From NCBI GenBank assembly GCA_016125185.1, contig WGMG01000002.1, positions 62,001-126,000 on the forward strand: a stretch of DNA of 64,000 nucleotides. The letters are read 5' to 3'. Within the stretch, counting starts at the first letter, position 1. Every line of letters starts with the position of its first letter. This DNA comes from Armatimonadota bacterium (GTDB lineage: Bacteria > Armatimonadota > Fimbriimonadia > Fimbriimonadales > Fimbriimonadaceae). The position numbers were made by a program, and so were the translations under genes. This document shows positions 17,506 to 25,975 of the stretch, one piece after another. Below the pieces are notes generated by a model. The model saw nothing but the letters and a program-made list of their open reading frames with translations, searched no databases and was not told the DNA's origin.

Positions 17506-18930
17506 TTAGCCGCGGAGCAGCGAGAGGACGGACTGACCACCCTGGTTGGCCTGACCCAGCATCGCCATACCGGCTTGCTGCATGACCTGAAGCTTGGTGT
17601 AGTTCGTCATTTCGGACGCGACGTCGAGGTCTCGGATCGCGCTCTCAGAGTTCGAGAGGTTCTCCTTCATGCTCTGGAGCGATCGGTTGTTGGATTCCAA
17701 CGTGTTGCGCTGGAAGTTACCGATTCGACCTCGCATCTGGCTGACTTCGTCGATCGCCTTGTCGAGAACCGACAGAGCGGACGTAGCACCGGCCGAGGTG
17801 GTGATGTCGAGGTTAGCAACCGTAAGACCGGAAGAAACACCCGAACCGAGCTGGTTGGCGCTCATGTTTCGCAGAGCGAGGTTAGCCGTGGTGTTCGCAA
17901 GGAATCCGATCTGGAAGGCCGAATCCGCTGCGATGACCTGGCCCATGAGGGCGGTACCCGTGGTGTTGCCACCCTGGGTGATGACGAGTTTGTTGCCGTT
18001 GGCATCCGACAGAGTCAGACCATCGGCTCCGGCTCGACCGCCGGTGAAGAGGACGTTCTGGCCGCCGACCGTGATGGTCGCTGCCGCGTCCGTTCCCTGA
18101 ACGCTCGCCGAGGTGTTCGCCGCCGAAGAAACTGCGCCGGACGTATCGACGAAGTTGATCGATCGGTTGGTACCCGTCTGAGTCTGCGTGAAGATCAGCT
18201 GGTTCGAGGAGTTGAACGAAGCGGTAACGCCCGTCTGGCCCGAAGCCGCGTTGATCATCGAAGCGACGTTGGCACCCGAAGTACCGGCAGAGATCGAGAA
18301 GCTCACACCGTTGATGCTGATCGAACCCGACGCAGCTGCACCGGTGGTGAGAAGCGCCGTCGCAGTGTACAGAGCCGAGGTGGCTGCCGTCGTCTGGTTG
18401 ATCGTGATCAGACCAGTCTGCGTAACCGTCGTGCTGTTGGCCGTACCGCCGAAGCTGAAGCCAGCAACCTTCGAAGTGTTCGAAATCTGGGTCGTGACAC
18501 CAGCGGAACCGTCGAGAAGCTTTCGGCCAGAGTAGCTGGTCGAGCTAGCGATTCGGTTGATCGAGCTGATGATCGAGTTGAGCTGGTCCTGGTTCGCAGC
18601 GAGCTGCGTGGACGTCAGAGTTGCCGAGTTGCCCGAGGCGACGGCGAGGCTTCGCGCATCGTCCAGAAGCTGGTTCATTTCACCAAGCGCGTTCTCAGCG
18701 GTCTTGGCGTAGTTCATGGCTTCCGTGTTGTTGCGAGTCGCAGCATCCATCGAGGCGATCTGAGAGCGGAAAAGCTCCGAGGAGATGAGACCCGCAGGGT
18801 CATCCGACGCATCCGAAATGCGAAGACCCTTGGAAAGTCGATTCATCGACTTGCTCATCAAGTTCGAGACATTGGAAACGCTATTGTAAGCGCCCAAAGC
18901 TGCAATGTTGTTGTTAATCTGAAATGACAT
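17506..18930 (-). CDS. fliC: Flagellin
   Basis: 474 residues. The N-terminal D0/D1 region is classic: NNNIAALGAYNSVSNVSNLM, RLSKGLRISDASDDPAGLIS, NNTEAMNYAKTAENALGEMN. The C-terminal D1/D0 matches too: LDKAIDEVSQMRGRIGNFQR, NRSLQSMKENLSNSESAIRD and a hydrophobic end MLGQANQGGQSVLSLLRG. The middle (about 140-390) is a Thr/Ser/Ala-rich variable domain. No cysteines. Start ATG 18930 has GGAGG 6 bases upstream. No other flagellar gene is in the window, so it sits alone, with its own long leader and terminator. Confidence 0.95.
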   Translation of the reverse strand: MSFQINNNIAALGAYNSVSNVSNLMSKSMNRLSKGLRISDASDDPAGLISSELFRSQIASMDAATRNNTEAMNYAKTAENALGEMNQLLDDARSLAVASGNSATLTSTQLAANQDQLNSIISSINRIASSTSYSGRKLLDGSAGVTTQISNTSKVAGFSFGGTANSTTVTQTGLITINQTTAATSALYTATALLTTGAAASGSISINGVSFSISAGTSGANVASMINAASGQTGVTASFNSSNQLIFTQTQTGTNRSINFVDTSGAVSSAANTSASVQGTDAAATITVGGQNVLFTGGRAGADGLTLSDANGNKLVITQGGNTTGTALMGQVIAADSAFQIGFLANTTANLALRNMSANQLGSGVSSGLTVANLDITTSAGATSALSVLDKAIDEVSQMRGRIGNFQRNTLESNNRSLQSMKENLSNSESAIRDLDVASEMTNYTKLQVMQQAGMAMLGQANQGGQSVLSLLRG

Positions 18931-19148
18931 TCGATCCTCCGTGACTGTCGGGCCACTTCCTCAGCGTCTCAGCTTTGGTTCAAATCCTCCCCAGGACTTG
19001 GTACCGTTGGGATGACCCACCCTCAGCACACTGAAGCATTTCCACCTGGCTGAAATTTCTTTACCTGGTAAAAACACCGTGATTTTTCGAACCCGACAAA
19101 ATTACTAGCTGGCAATCTTAACAGGTGCGGAGCAATAGCTTTTGAAAC
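18931..19148 (-). promoter_or_regulatory. Flagellin upstream region (218 bases, long leader)
   Basis: A non-coding gap. Read on minus it contains GCTGAGG repeats (three copies of GCTGAG), a GTGGGTCATCCCAAC hairpin-like segment, and GGAGGATCGA-ATG as ribosome site. I could not identify a confident sigma-28 (TAAA-N15-GCCGATAA) or sigma-54 (TGGCAC-N5-TTGC) promoter. The GC-rich leader may fold, but it does not match the c-di-GMP-I (GEMM) consensus. Confidence 0.35.
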
Positions 19149-19871
19149 TTAGGTACTTGGCTTCACGGCCAAGGGAACCAGACCGCCGCTCAGAATTTCG
19201 TCTTCGTAGGTGTAAACGCCAGCGAAGCGGGCGTGCGAGCCGCCTTGGACGATCCAAGTATGATTAATCTTTTCTGGGTGCTCCAGAACCGTGTGCGAGT
19301 GACCGCCAAAGATGATATCGATATCTCCACACTGCTCGGCCAAAAGGCGATCCTGGCTGTATCCGATGTGGGTGAGGGCGATCAAAAGGTCAACATGGGG
19401 TCGGACTTCCTGAGCCAACTTGATGGCTGTTTCGATGGGATTGGTCCAGCGGCAGAACCAGGCGCCGGACGTCTTCATCTTGTCGGTTGCCATTGCCACC
19501 ATCGTGCTGATCACACCAATCTTGAAGCCATCCTTTTCGAGGCGGAGGGTTCGAGGGAGCACTTCTTTCCCGCCTTTGAACCCCATGTTGCCAGCGAGGA
19601 CGGGATGCGTGTGCCCTTCGATCTTCTTCTCGAACGCCGAGCGGAGGGGATGGGTTTCTCGGTTGCCGAGCACGGAAGCGGTGCATCGCAGGGACGCGAA
19701 AGCGCCCCATACTGGGTCGGCATCTAGCGGGATTGCCAGGTTTCCGGCCTTGATGGCGTCGCCCGAGTCGAAATAGAAATCCGCTTCGTCCCGGAGGGAC
19801 GTCAGCTTGGCCGCGACCTCCTCGTCTAATTTGCCGTGGAAATCGTTCGTATGCAGAAATCGAAGCTTCAT
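19149..19871 (-). CDS. Metallophosphoesterase (UshA/5'-nucleotidase-like)
   Basis: 240 residues covering only the N-terminal calcineurin-like phosphoesterase domain of the UshA family. Metal-binding motifs: FLHTNDFHGKL (5-15), FDSGDAIKAG, VLGNRETH, LIALTHIGYSQD and FGGHSHTVLE. The usual GNH of motif III reads GNR here, so the conserved general-acid His is replaced, although a His follows three residues later. There is no signal peptide, so it is probably cytosolic. The substrate is unknown. It is divergent from the YHS gene with a 39-base gap. Confidence 0.82.
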   Translation of the reverse strand: MKLRFLHTNDFHGKLDEEVAAKLTSLRDEADFYFDSGDAIKAGNLAIPLDADPVWGAFASLRCTASVLGNRETHPLRSAFEKKIEGHTHPVLAGNMGFKGGKEVLPRTLRLEKDGFKIGVISTMVAMATDKMKTSGAWFCRWTNPIETAIKLAQEVRPHVDLLIALTHIGYSQDRLLAEQCGDIDIIFGGHSHTVLEHPEKINHTWIVQGGSHARFAGVYTYEDEILSGGLVPLAVKPST

Positions 19872-19910
19872 GACCGAGGATCGAGCAATACGAATATACT
19901 GGAAACACCG

Positions 19911-20198
19911 ATGAAAAAGATTCTCCTGGCCCTCGCCGCCGCCAGCCTGTTGGTTCCGGCGTTCGCCCAGAAACCTGTCAAGAAGGACCCGACGGAAATC
20001 ACTTGCGCCGTCATGAAGGGCGACAAGGTCAATATCGCCAAGGCGTTGAAGACCAAGATGTACGCGGACTATAAGGGCCGCCGATACTTCTTCTGCTGTG
20101 CTGCGTGCAAGCCGCAGTTCCTGAAGGACCCGGCCAAGTTCAAGGACTCACCCAGCGTTCCGGCTCCAAAAGAGTCGACCAAGAAGAAGAAGGGTTAA
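19911..20198 (+). CDS. Exported YHS-domain (metal-binding) protein
   Basis: 95 residues from ATG 19911. A signal peptide MKKILLALAAASLLVPAFAQ (cleavage after Ala-Phe-Ala) precedes a YHS/TRASH-like module: ITCAVMKGDKVNI, then YADYKGRRYFFCCAACKPQF and LKDPAKF. The C-x-V-M and FCCAAC cysteines are those that bind soft or transition metals (Cu, Hg, Fe) in this family. The tail PAPKESTKKKKG is basic. The longer frame from 19836 overlaps the divergent gene and hides the signal peptide, so it was rejected. It probably binds metal in the periplasm, next to a heme peroxidase. Confidence 0.85.
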   Translation: MKKILLALAAASLLVPAFAQKPVKKDPTEITCAVMKGDKVNIAKALKTKMYADYKGRRYFFCCAACKPQFLKDPAKFKDSPSVPAPKESTKKKKG

Positions 20199-20207
20199 CC
20201 CAGCGTG

Positions 20208-20239
20208 AAAAAGCCCGTCCGAATCGGACGGGCTTTTTT
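20208..20239. terminator. Terminator between YHS gene and di-heme peroxidase
   Basis: AAAAAGCCCGTCC (20208-20220) / GGACGGGCTTTTTT (20226-20239), 5-base loop GAATC. The stem is flanked by A-run and T-run, so it works on both strands for the convergent genes. Confidence 0.93.
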
Positions 20240-20242
20240 GAT

Positions 20243-21367
20243 TTATGGCTGATAGCCGTCGGTGAGAGTTTTGAGGAAAGCCACCAAATCGGTCTGCTCT
20301 TGAGCCGTCAAGTGGAGGTCTCCAAGCTCTTCGTCATTGACGCCCTCGTCGCACTCGGGAGGACCAAATCCGCCGAGGTCGCGCTGGTTGTAGAAGCGAA
20401 CCACGTCTTCCAGCGTGGTAAAGACGCCATCGTGGAAGTACGGACCGGTCATCGCGATATTGCGCAGCGTTGGGACCTTGAACCGTCCGTGGTCACCGGG
20501 TCGGCTTGTGGTATCCGACAGGCCGAGGTCCACGAAGCTGTTGCCGTCAGGGTTGTTCCACGACGGCTGGCTGTAAAACGGATTGTTCGTGTTCTTGGGC
20601 AGGCCGATGTTGTCATACGAGAAGTCGGTAAAGAGCGGCGGCTCGCCGTGCGGGCCAGGCCGGTTCGGATGGCATGCCGCGCAGTTGCCCTTGTTCGGCT
20701 CTTCGAAGACGTGCAGCCCACGCATCTCGGCGTCGGTCAGTTGGACCTTGCCCTTCAGATATTGGTCGTACTTGGAGCTGAACGGATGGAAGACATCCGT
20801 TCGTTCGAACGCCGCGATCGCGTCGGCCAAGTCGTCGTACGCCTTCTCGGTGTCGGAGAACACGTCGCTACCGTACACCTTGCGGAACTGCTCCGCCAGC
20901 GGGCCCGTGCGAATCTTGTCGATGACTTCCTGCTTTGAGCCGTTGTGCATTTCCGCCGGGTTCAGGAACGGCCCTTTGGCCTGCTCCTCAAGCGTGGCCG
21001 CACGCCCATCCCAGAACTGGCCGCCGATGTAGTCGCCTTCCTCCGCGCTAAATCCAAACTTTGGCGAGAACGACATGTACATTGCCGTCGGCACCTGGCG
21101 CTTACCAAAGACGCCGGGAAGAACGCCCTGCGCAGTGACCGTTCCCCTCGGATCGGTAAAGAAACTGCCCGGGTCGTGACATGTGCCGCACGACTGACCA
21201 CCAGGACTAGAGAGACTTGTATCGAAGAACAAAGCTTTGCCTAGATCTTCTTTGCTTGCCGTTGAGCTAGAAAGCGTGCCAGCGCATCCGCTCATGAAGA
21301 TGCCGGTCGCGAACGTACCAGCCCCCACTAAAAGTATCCACCCCTTCATACCAGACAAAATTATCAT
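20243..21367 (-). CDS. Di-heme cytochrome c peroxidase (MauG/CcpA family) lipoprotein
   Basis: About 374 residues. Two c-type heme sites: CGTCHDPGSFF and CAACHPNRPG. It also has the MauG/CCP signatures LGKALFFDTSLS, PTAMYMSFSPKFG(FSAEEG), WDGRAATLEEQAKGPFLNP and KVPTLRNIAMTGPYFHDG. The N-terminus is a lipoprotein signal with lipobox FMSGC, so it is anchored to a periplasmic membrane face. It reduces hydrogen peroxide or oxidises a partner protein. ATG 21367 is preferred: GGTGG lies 5 bases upstream. Alternatives are GTG 21376 and ATG 21349. The YHS metal protein is next door. Confidence 0.9.
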   Translation of the reverse strand: MIILSGMKGWILLVGAGTFATGIFMSGCAGTLSSSTASKEDLGKALFFDTSLSSPGGQSCGTCHDPGSFFTDPRGTVTAQGVLPGVFGKRQVPTAMYMSFSPKFGFSAEEGDYIGGQFWDGRAATLEEQAKGPFLNPAEMHNGSKQEVIDKIRTGPLAEQFRKVYGSDVFSDTEKAYDDLADAIAAFERTDVFHPFSSKYDQYLKGKVQLTDAEMRGLHVFEEPNKGNCAACHPNRPGPHGEPPLFTDFSYDNIGLPKNTNNPFYSQPSWNNPDGNSFVDLGLSDTTSRPGDHGRFKVPTLRNIAMTGPYFHDGVFTTLEDVVRFYNQRDLGGFGPPECDEGVNDEELGDLHLTAQEQTDLVAFLKTLTDGYQP

Positions 21368-21441
21368 GTTTGCCACCGTTTGTGTAGCCCATCCGGGGTA
21401 CCTCTAATGAGAATCTAATAAGACAAAAGACCCTTCCCGCC

Positions 21442-21471
21442 TTGTTAGATAAAACGTTTTTGCTGTACAGT
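21442..21471 (+). promoter_or_regulatory. Possible promoter upstream of pdxT
   Basis: TTGTTA (21442-21447), an 18-base spacer, TACAGT (21466-21471). It is 100 bases upstream of the pdxT start in a 200-base gap with no gene. Box matches are moderate only. Confidence 0.3.
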
Positions 21472-21570
21472 GTAGTGCGAGCGGGCACTTCGGTCAAATC
21501 TCCATCGCTGGTTCGTATCGGGTGCCCCGCTCTCACCGCTATAGTCCTTCCTGGTACCCTATATACTTCC

Positions 21571-22137
21571 ATGCGCGTTGGCGTTATCGCAATTCAGGGC
21601 GACTTCGAGAAGCATTCCGAAGCCCTTCGTCAAACCGGCGTCAATGGCCTCGAAATCCGAGAAATTCGCACCCCTGAGGAGCTGGCCAAAGTTGACCGTG
21701 CCATCCTCCCTGGCGGCGAAAGCACCACAGTTGGGCTCCTGATGGAGCGGTATGGCATGGGCGATGCGCTAAAGCGAGCAGGCAAGGAAGGGATGCCGCT
21801 TTGGGGAACCTGCATGGGCATGATCATGCTGGCGACGGACATCGAAGATCGCCAACAGTACACGCTGGGGCTCTTGGATATCACCGTCCGCCGCAACGCC
21901 TTCGGAGCCCAAATCCACAGTTTTGAGGACGAGGTCGAAGTAAGAGGTTTGGATGAGCCGGTGACCGGAGTCTTCATCCGCGCTCCAGTCGTGACGCGAG
22001 TGGGACCGAGCGCCGATGTGTTGTGCGAGTATCGCCGCCAGGTTGTCGGGGTGCGTCAGGGAAAGATCATCGGGACCAGCTTCCATCCAGAACTGACCGA
22101 CGACTTTCGCCTTCACCGCTGGTTTCTGACTCTCTAA
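21571..22137 (+). CDS. pdxT: Pyridoxal 5'-phosphate synthase glutaminase subunit PdxT
   Basis: 188 residues, the normal length. PdxT releases ammonia from glutamine for PdxS in the DXP-independent PLP pathway. Evidence: start MRVGVIAIQGDFEKHSEAL, oxyanion/loop LPGGESTTVGLL, nucleophile Cys in WGTCMGMIML, FGAQIHSFEDE, and the catalytic His/Glu in SFHPELTDD. The frame is open back to 21442 but the family starts at 21571. pdxS is not in the window, although the two are usually adjacent. A GGCCAT/ATGGCC stem (22197-22214) lies after the gene, without a T-run. Confidence 0.94.
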   Translation: MRVGVIAIQGDFEKHSEALRQTGVNGLEIREIRTPEELAKVDRAILPGGESTTVGLLMERYGMGDALKRAGKEGMPLWGTCMGMIMLATDIEDRQQYTLGLLDITVRRNAFGAQIHSFEDEVEVRGLDEPVTGVFIRAPVVTRVGPSADVLCEYRRQVVGVRQGKIIGTSFHPELTDDFRLHRWFLTL

Positions 22138-22250
22138 GAAAGGAATTGCCCCGGCCTTTGGGGGAAATGGCGCGGGGCGTTTGGGGAGGGAGATTAGGCC
22201 ATCGCTTAATGGCCCACTTATTCAGTGCTGTCAGTTATAGATCTCGCGAC

Positions 22251-23276
22251 CTACAGGTTGTAGGACGCCAGGAATGTCCCAAGGTTCCGTGATCGGTAAC
22301 GGATTTTGATGTCTTGGCCGACTGGCAGGACTTCGATAAGTTCGAACTCGGGCGCCGAAGCAAGTTCTGATAAACCAAAAGCCCCACACCAAGCCATCCC
22401 CTCGCCAAAGACCTTCGGTGCGACATAGAGGACAAGTTCATCCACGAGGCCAGCCTTCAAGAACGATGCGGTGGTGGTCGGACCGCCCTCTATCAGTACG
22501 CCAGTTCGGCCTTCCTGACGGATTCTTTCGAGGACGTCGAGAGGACCGTCGAAGTCGGTTAGGTGTAGGGTTGGAGCCGAATCGTCAAAGACGGGAAGTT
22601 CGGGGTCGAGAACCTTTCGAGGATCGAGCACTACGCGAAGCGGCTGATTTTGGAGATCGATTCCGCGAACGTTGAGCCTGGCCCGGTCTAGTTCGGCCGT
22701 TTTTCGACCAACAAGCACGGCCCCGATCTTTGCCCTCAGCTCCATCGCGTCGCGCCGGGACTCTTCGCTCGTGATCCACTGACTCTCACCGGAGGGGAGT
22801 GCGACTTTGCCGTCCAGCGTCATTCCGGCCTTGACGGTCACCATCGGACGTCCCTGGGTGAAGGCGAACAGGAACTGGCGATTCGCTTCGGCGGCCTCGC
22901 GAGTGCAAACGCCTTGGACGACTTCAACGCTATGCTGCTTGAGCTTTTCGAGCCCGCCCGCGGCCCGTGGGTTTGGGTCGCGCACGGCGATAACCACTTT
23001 CGCGATGCCATATTCCAAAAGGGCGTCGGTGCAGGGCGGCGTCTTGCCGTGATGGTTGCACGGCTCAAGCGTGACGTAGGCGGTTGCCCCCTTGGCTTTG
23101 TCTTTTGCGTCGCGCAAGGCGACGACCTCGGCATGAGGGCCGCCCGTGTAGTCGTGGAAGCCCCGCCCCACCACTTCGCCATGCTTCACGACGACGCAAC
23201 CTACATGAGCGAAAAAGGGGTAGCCGAGCCGGGAGAGCTCAATGGCCTCCCGCATGAAGGCTTCAGGATTCGACAT
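22251..23276 (-). CDS. ribD: Riboflavin biosynthesis bifunctional deaminase/reductase RibD
   Basis: 341 residues. N-terminal deaminase (1-145) with zinc motif HAEVVAL and PCNHHGKTPPC; C-terminal reductase (about 146-335) with PMVTVKAGMTLDGKVAL, WITSEESRRD, VGRKTAELD and LIEGGPTTTASFL. It deaminates and then reduces the pyrimidine intermediate of riboflavin synthesis. Last gene of the aroK-aroB-...-ribD minus operon; its start overlaps the preceding small membrane gene by 14 bases. No other rib genes or FMN riboswitch are adjacent. Confidence 0.95.
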   Translation of the reverse strand: MSNPEAFMREAIELSRLGYPFFAHVGCVVVKHGEVVGRGFHDYTGGPHAEVVALRDAKDKAKGATAYVTLEPCNHHGKTPPCTDALLEYGIAKVVIAVRDPNPRAAGGLEKLKQHSVEVVQGVCTREAAEANRQFLFAFTQGRPMVTVKAGMTLDGKVALPSGESQWITSEESRRDAMELRAKIGAVLVGRKTAELDRARLNVRGIDLQNQPLRVVLDPRKVLDPELPVFDDSAPTLHLTDFDGPLDVLERIRQEGRTGVLIEGGPTTTASFLKAGLVDELVLYVAPKVFGEGMAWCGAFGLSELASAPEFELIEVLPVGQDIKIRYRSRNLGTFLASYNL

Positions 23277-23538
23277 CCTGCTTCTTCCTGATGTCTTCCT
23301 GCGTGCCCTCGATCAATTCCTTGAGATTCTCGGTGCGCGCGTCGTTATATTCCTCGCGGGCTTGTCGCACAATCAACAGCGCCCCGATGACCGCCAAAGC
23401 AAAACAGAGCACGGATACGCCGACCAGGGCGACTCCACGCTTCAGGAACTCGAGCTTCACCTCATAGGTGGCTTCGGAGGACGGACGACGACCGATGATC
23501 CAGGGCCAACCAAAGGCAACGGCGATGCCGACGACCAC
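23263..23538 (-). CDS. Small membrane protein, 91 aa
   Basis: Two hydrophobic helices (residues about 1-16, MVVGIAVAFGWPWIIG, and about 34-57, GVALVGVSVLCFALAVIGALLIV). A charged C-terminal tail follows (REEYNDARTENLKELIEGTQ), probably a short coiled coil. The GTG start at 23538 lies 11 bases after rpe; the frame is open upstream but contains no ATG/GTG. It overlaps ribD by 14 bases. No family recognised. Confidence 0.6.
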   Translation of the reverse strand: MVVGIAVAFGWPWIIGRRPSSEATYEVKLEFLKRGVALVGVSVLCFALAVIGALLIVRQAREEYNDARTENLKELIEGTQEDIRKKQDVES

Positions 23539-23549
23539 GAACAGACTCG

Positions 23550-24203
23550 TCAGGAATTTGAGGGGAATCCGCTTAAGATCGATTGCACTCCCTCCTCGAG
23601 TGACGGTGCCCGCAACAGGTAACTTCCGACGACAAAGACGTTGGCCCCGGCCCCGATGACCACCGGGAGGGTTTCAGGATCGATCCCACCATCGACTTGG
23701 ATATCGACGTCTGGCCACCACCGACGGATCGTCCGAATCTTTTCAAGGGTTGTGTCGATGAACTTTTGACCGCCCCAGCCGGGGTTAACCGTCATCACCA
23801 GAGCCATGTCGATATCTTCGATAACCGCCGATAGAGCTTCGACCGGCGTACCGGGGTTGATGGCGATTCCCGCTTCAATGCCCCTGGACTTGAGGTCCTG
23901 GATTAGGCGGTGGGCATGCGGCGTGGCCTCGGCGTGGAAGATGATTCGTCGGCACCCTGCCTTGATGAAAGCGTCGAAATGCCTCTCGGGCGTCAAGGTC
24001 ATCAAGTGTGCCTCCATCGGAGCGTCGGTGTGATTGCGTAGATTTGCCGCGATGACATCGCCGAAGGTGATTGGTGGCACGAACTGCCCATCCATGACGT
24101 CGAGGTGAACAATGTGGGCGCCAGCGGCCATCAGGCGGGGAACCTGACTTGAGAGCGTCGTGATATCGAACGATAAGATGGAGGGCGCGAGATGGTACGT
24201 CAA
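23550..24203 (-). CDS. rpe: Ribulose-phosphate 3-epimerase
   Basis: 217 residues, a standard TIM barrel. Motifs: LAPSILSFDITTL, HLDVMDGQFVPPITFG (metal-binding His and Asp), MEAHLMTLTPE, IFHAEATPH, MTVNPGWGGQKFI, and QVDGGIDPETLP. It interconverts ribulose-5-P and xylulose-5-P in the pentose phosphate pathway. The start overlaps the stop of the pseudokinase gene by 4 bases. Confidence 0.95.
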   Translation of the reverse strand: MTYHLAPSILSFDITTLSSQVPRLMAAGAHIVHLDVMDGQFVPPITFGDVIAANLRNHTDAPMEAHLMTLTPERHFDAFIKAGCRRIIFHAEATPHAHRLIQDLKSRGIEAGIAINPGTPVEALSAVIEDIDMALVMTVNPGWGGQKFIDTTLEKIRTIRRWWPDVDIQVDGGIDPETLPVVIGAGANVFVVGSYLLRAPSLEEGVQSILSGFPSNS

Positions 24204-25975
24204 TTGCTGCTCTTTACTCCTGGCTGGACTTCGATAGTGTCTTTCAGTTCCCCATCGTAGAAGATGCGGAACGTCGCCTTGTCGCCGTAGCCGATTTGGC
24301 GGGCTGTGATGTGCTCGCCAGGCTCGCAGTCACGCTCAAGGACGGTCTTGATGCCATTGCGGTCCTCGAATTCTACTCGAACCGTCACCGACCATTTAAC
24401 GTCCTTGATCTTGTAGTCCAACGAGAAGCTATGGGCGGGGTTGTCGGTTGGTTCTCCGTTTTCGCCCGGCAGACTGCCGGTAGGGGCTTCGTTGGTGGCG
24501 GCAATCCAAATTTGAACTTTGCTGGTTCGGACCACGGTCTCGCCGGGGTCGGGAACTTGCTTGACGATCGATCCTTCTGCATCGTCGTAGTCGACAATGC
24601 GTGACGGCTTGCCATCGAGCCGGAGGTTTTCAGCTTCAAGGGCGATCCGAGCTTCGTCGGCAGTCATGCCTTTCAGGTCCGGCACCTTGACGAGTCGGGT
24701 ACCAGAGCTTTCGATAACCGTAATCGTGCCTCCTTCGCGGATCGTCTCGCCTGCCGCCGGACTGGTTCGCAAAATCTTACCGATTTCCATTCTCTCGTTC
24801 GACTCTTTACCCGCGACCCGCAGGTTGAGCTTTAGCTGCTTGACCTGATCCATCGCGGTCTTGGTGAGAACGCCTTTGAGATTTGGCACCTTCACTTCGC
24901 GGGGCTTTTGGGCTATATAGGCGAAGAAGGCTACTACCGCGCCAACGGCAGAGAGGACGAAGACGGCGAGGATGGCCTGGACCCAGACGGGTACATCCCG
25001 CTCTTTCCGTTGTTTTTTTCGTTCTTTCACGGCTTCGTCGTCGGTGCGCTTTGGGGCCAGCTCTGCTTTCTTCGACGGTGTTCGGATCGGTTGGGCAGGC
25101 TCGACCACCACGGGTTGTCCGACTTCCGGCGACTTGGCCGTCGGCACTCGACCAAATCGAAGTTGATCGAGGATGGTGCGAAGTTCTGATAGCAGGTCTC
25201 GGGCTGATTGGTAACGCGACTCAGGATCCTTCGCGAGAAGCTTGTTTACGACCTGTTCGACGGCGGCGGGGACCGAGGCGTTGATGCCGCGGAGGCTCGG
25301 CACCGGACTAGTGAGGTGCCTAACCGTCGTTGCCGTCGGCGTTTCGCCAAGGTGCGGCACTCGTCCGGTCAGCAGCTCGAAAAGGACAACGCCCACGCTA
25401 TAGAGATCGGATTGCGGGCTGGGCTTTTGGCCAGTGCAGACCTCGGGCGCGAGATAAGGCGCCATTTGGCTAAGGACGGCCACGCCGGCCGTTCTACTGG
25501 ACGAGTACGCCTTCCATACGCCGGCCAACTGGAGTTTGGCGCTGCCATCGTGCATGGCGATGATATTGTGCGGTCCTACGTCGCCGTGGGCGATACCGCG
25601 GGTGTGGATGGCGTCGAGCGCCTCGACGACTCCGATAACGGTTGCCAGGGAGACGGGCACCGTAAAGGGAGCGAATCGCTTTATTCGCTCGGTGAGAAGC
25701 GAGCCCTTTGGGAGCTCGGAGATCAGGTAGTGTTGGCCCGAATCTTCGACAATTTCGTAAAGTGATTCGACGTTTGGATGGGAAATCTGGAGGTTAGGAA
25801 GGAGTTCAACAAGCGTGTTAATGAAGTCTGCCTCGGCATTGAAGGGCATTTTCACCTGCCGGATACCGAGGTTACGACCACTGAGGCGGTCCCTGGCTGC
25901 GAACATCACGAAAATGGGGCCATCGGACACTTGGGCCAGGATTTCGTACTTGACCGCCAGGGTCTGACCGATCAC
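24200..25975 (-). CDS. PASTA-domain membrane protein with a Ser/Thr kinase-like (probable pseudokinase) domain
   Basis: 591 residues. Kinase-fold domain 8-272, basic linker, one transmembrane helix about 331-355, then two PASTA domains (about 360-428 and 431-500) and a C-terminal domain outside. Hallmarks retained: HGDVGPHN (130-137, catalytic-loop Asp132 and Asn137), APE (176-178), SDLYSVGVVLFELLTG. Lost: the glycine loop (AQVSDGPIFVMF), the VAIK lysine (Arg39 in LGIRQV) and the DFG Asp (LAG at 150-152). Active PASTA kinases (PknB, PrkC) sense muropeptides. Here the intracellular part may be a scaffold. The gene is embedded in the aroK-aroB-rpe operon. Confidence 0.85.
   Translation of the reverse strand: MIGQTLAVKYEILAQVSDGPIFVMFAARDRLSGRNLGIRQVKMPFNAEADFINTLVELLPNLQISHPNVESLYEIVEDSGQHYLISELPKGSLLTERIKRFAPFTVPVSLATVIGVVEALDAIHTRGIAHGDVGPHNIIAMHDGSAKLQLAGVWKAYSSSRTAGVAVLSQMAPYLAPEVCTGQKPSPQSDLYSVGVVLFELLTGRVPHLGETPTATTVRHLTSPVPSLRGINASVPAAVEQVVNKLLAKDPESRYQSARDLLSELRTILDQLRFGRVPTAKSPEVGQPVVVEPAQPIRTPSKKAELAPKRTDDEAVKERKKQRKERDVPVWVQAILAVFVLSAVGAVVAFFAYIAQKPREVKVPNLKGVLTKTAMDQVKQLKLNLRVAGKESNERMEIGKILRTSPAAGETIREGGTITVIESSGTRLVKVPDLKGMTADEARIALEAENLRLDGKPSRIVDYDDAEGSIVKQVPDPGETVVRTSKVQIWIAATNEAPTGSLPGENGEPTDNPAHSFSLDYKIKDVKWSVTVRVEFEDRNGIKTVLERDCEPGEHITARQIGYGDKATFRIFYDGELKDTIEVQPGVKSSN

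Noticed and set aside
17485-18927. 480-aa plus-strand open frame antisense to flagellin
   Set aside because: Arg-rich mirror of the flagellin codons with no recognisable domain; flagellin is certain.
18931-19060. c-di-GMP (GEMM) riboswitch in the flagellin leader
   Set aside because: The conserved GGNCAAACC...GACGCAAAGC elements are not present.
21377-21570. tRNA or small RNA in the gap before pdxT
   Set aside because: No cloverleaf arms, T-loop GTTCGA or CCA end could be found on either strand.
22251-23276. FMN riboswitch controlling ribD
   Set aside because: ribD is the last gene of a tight operon and no leader space or RFN-like motif is present upstream.
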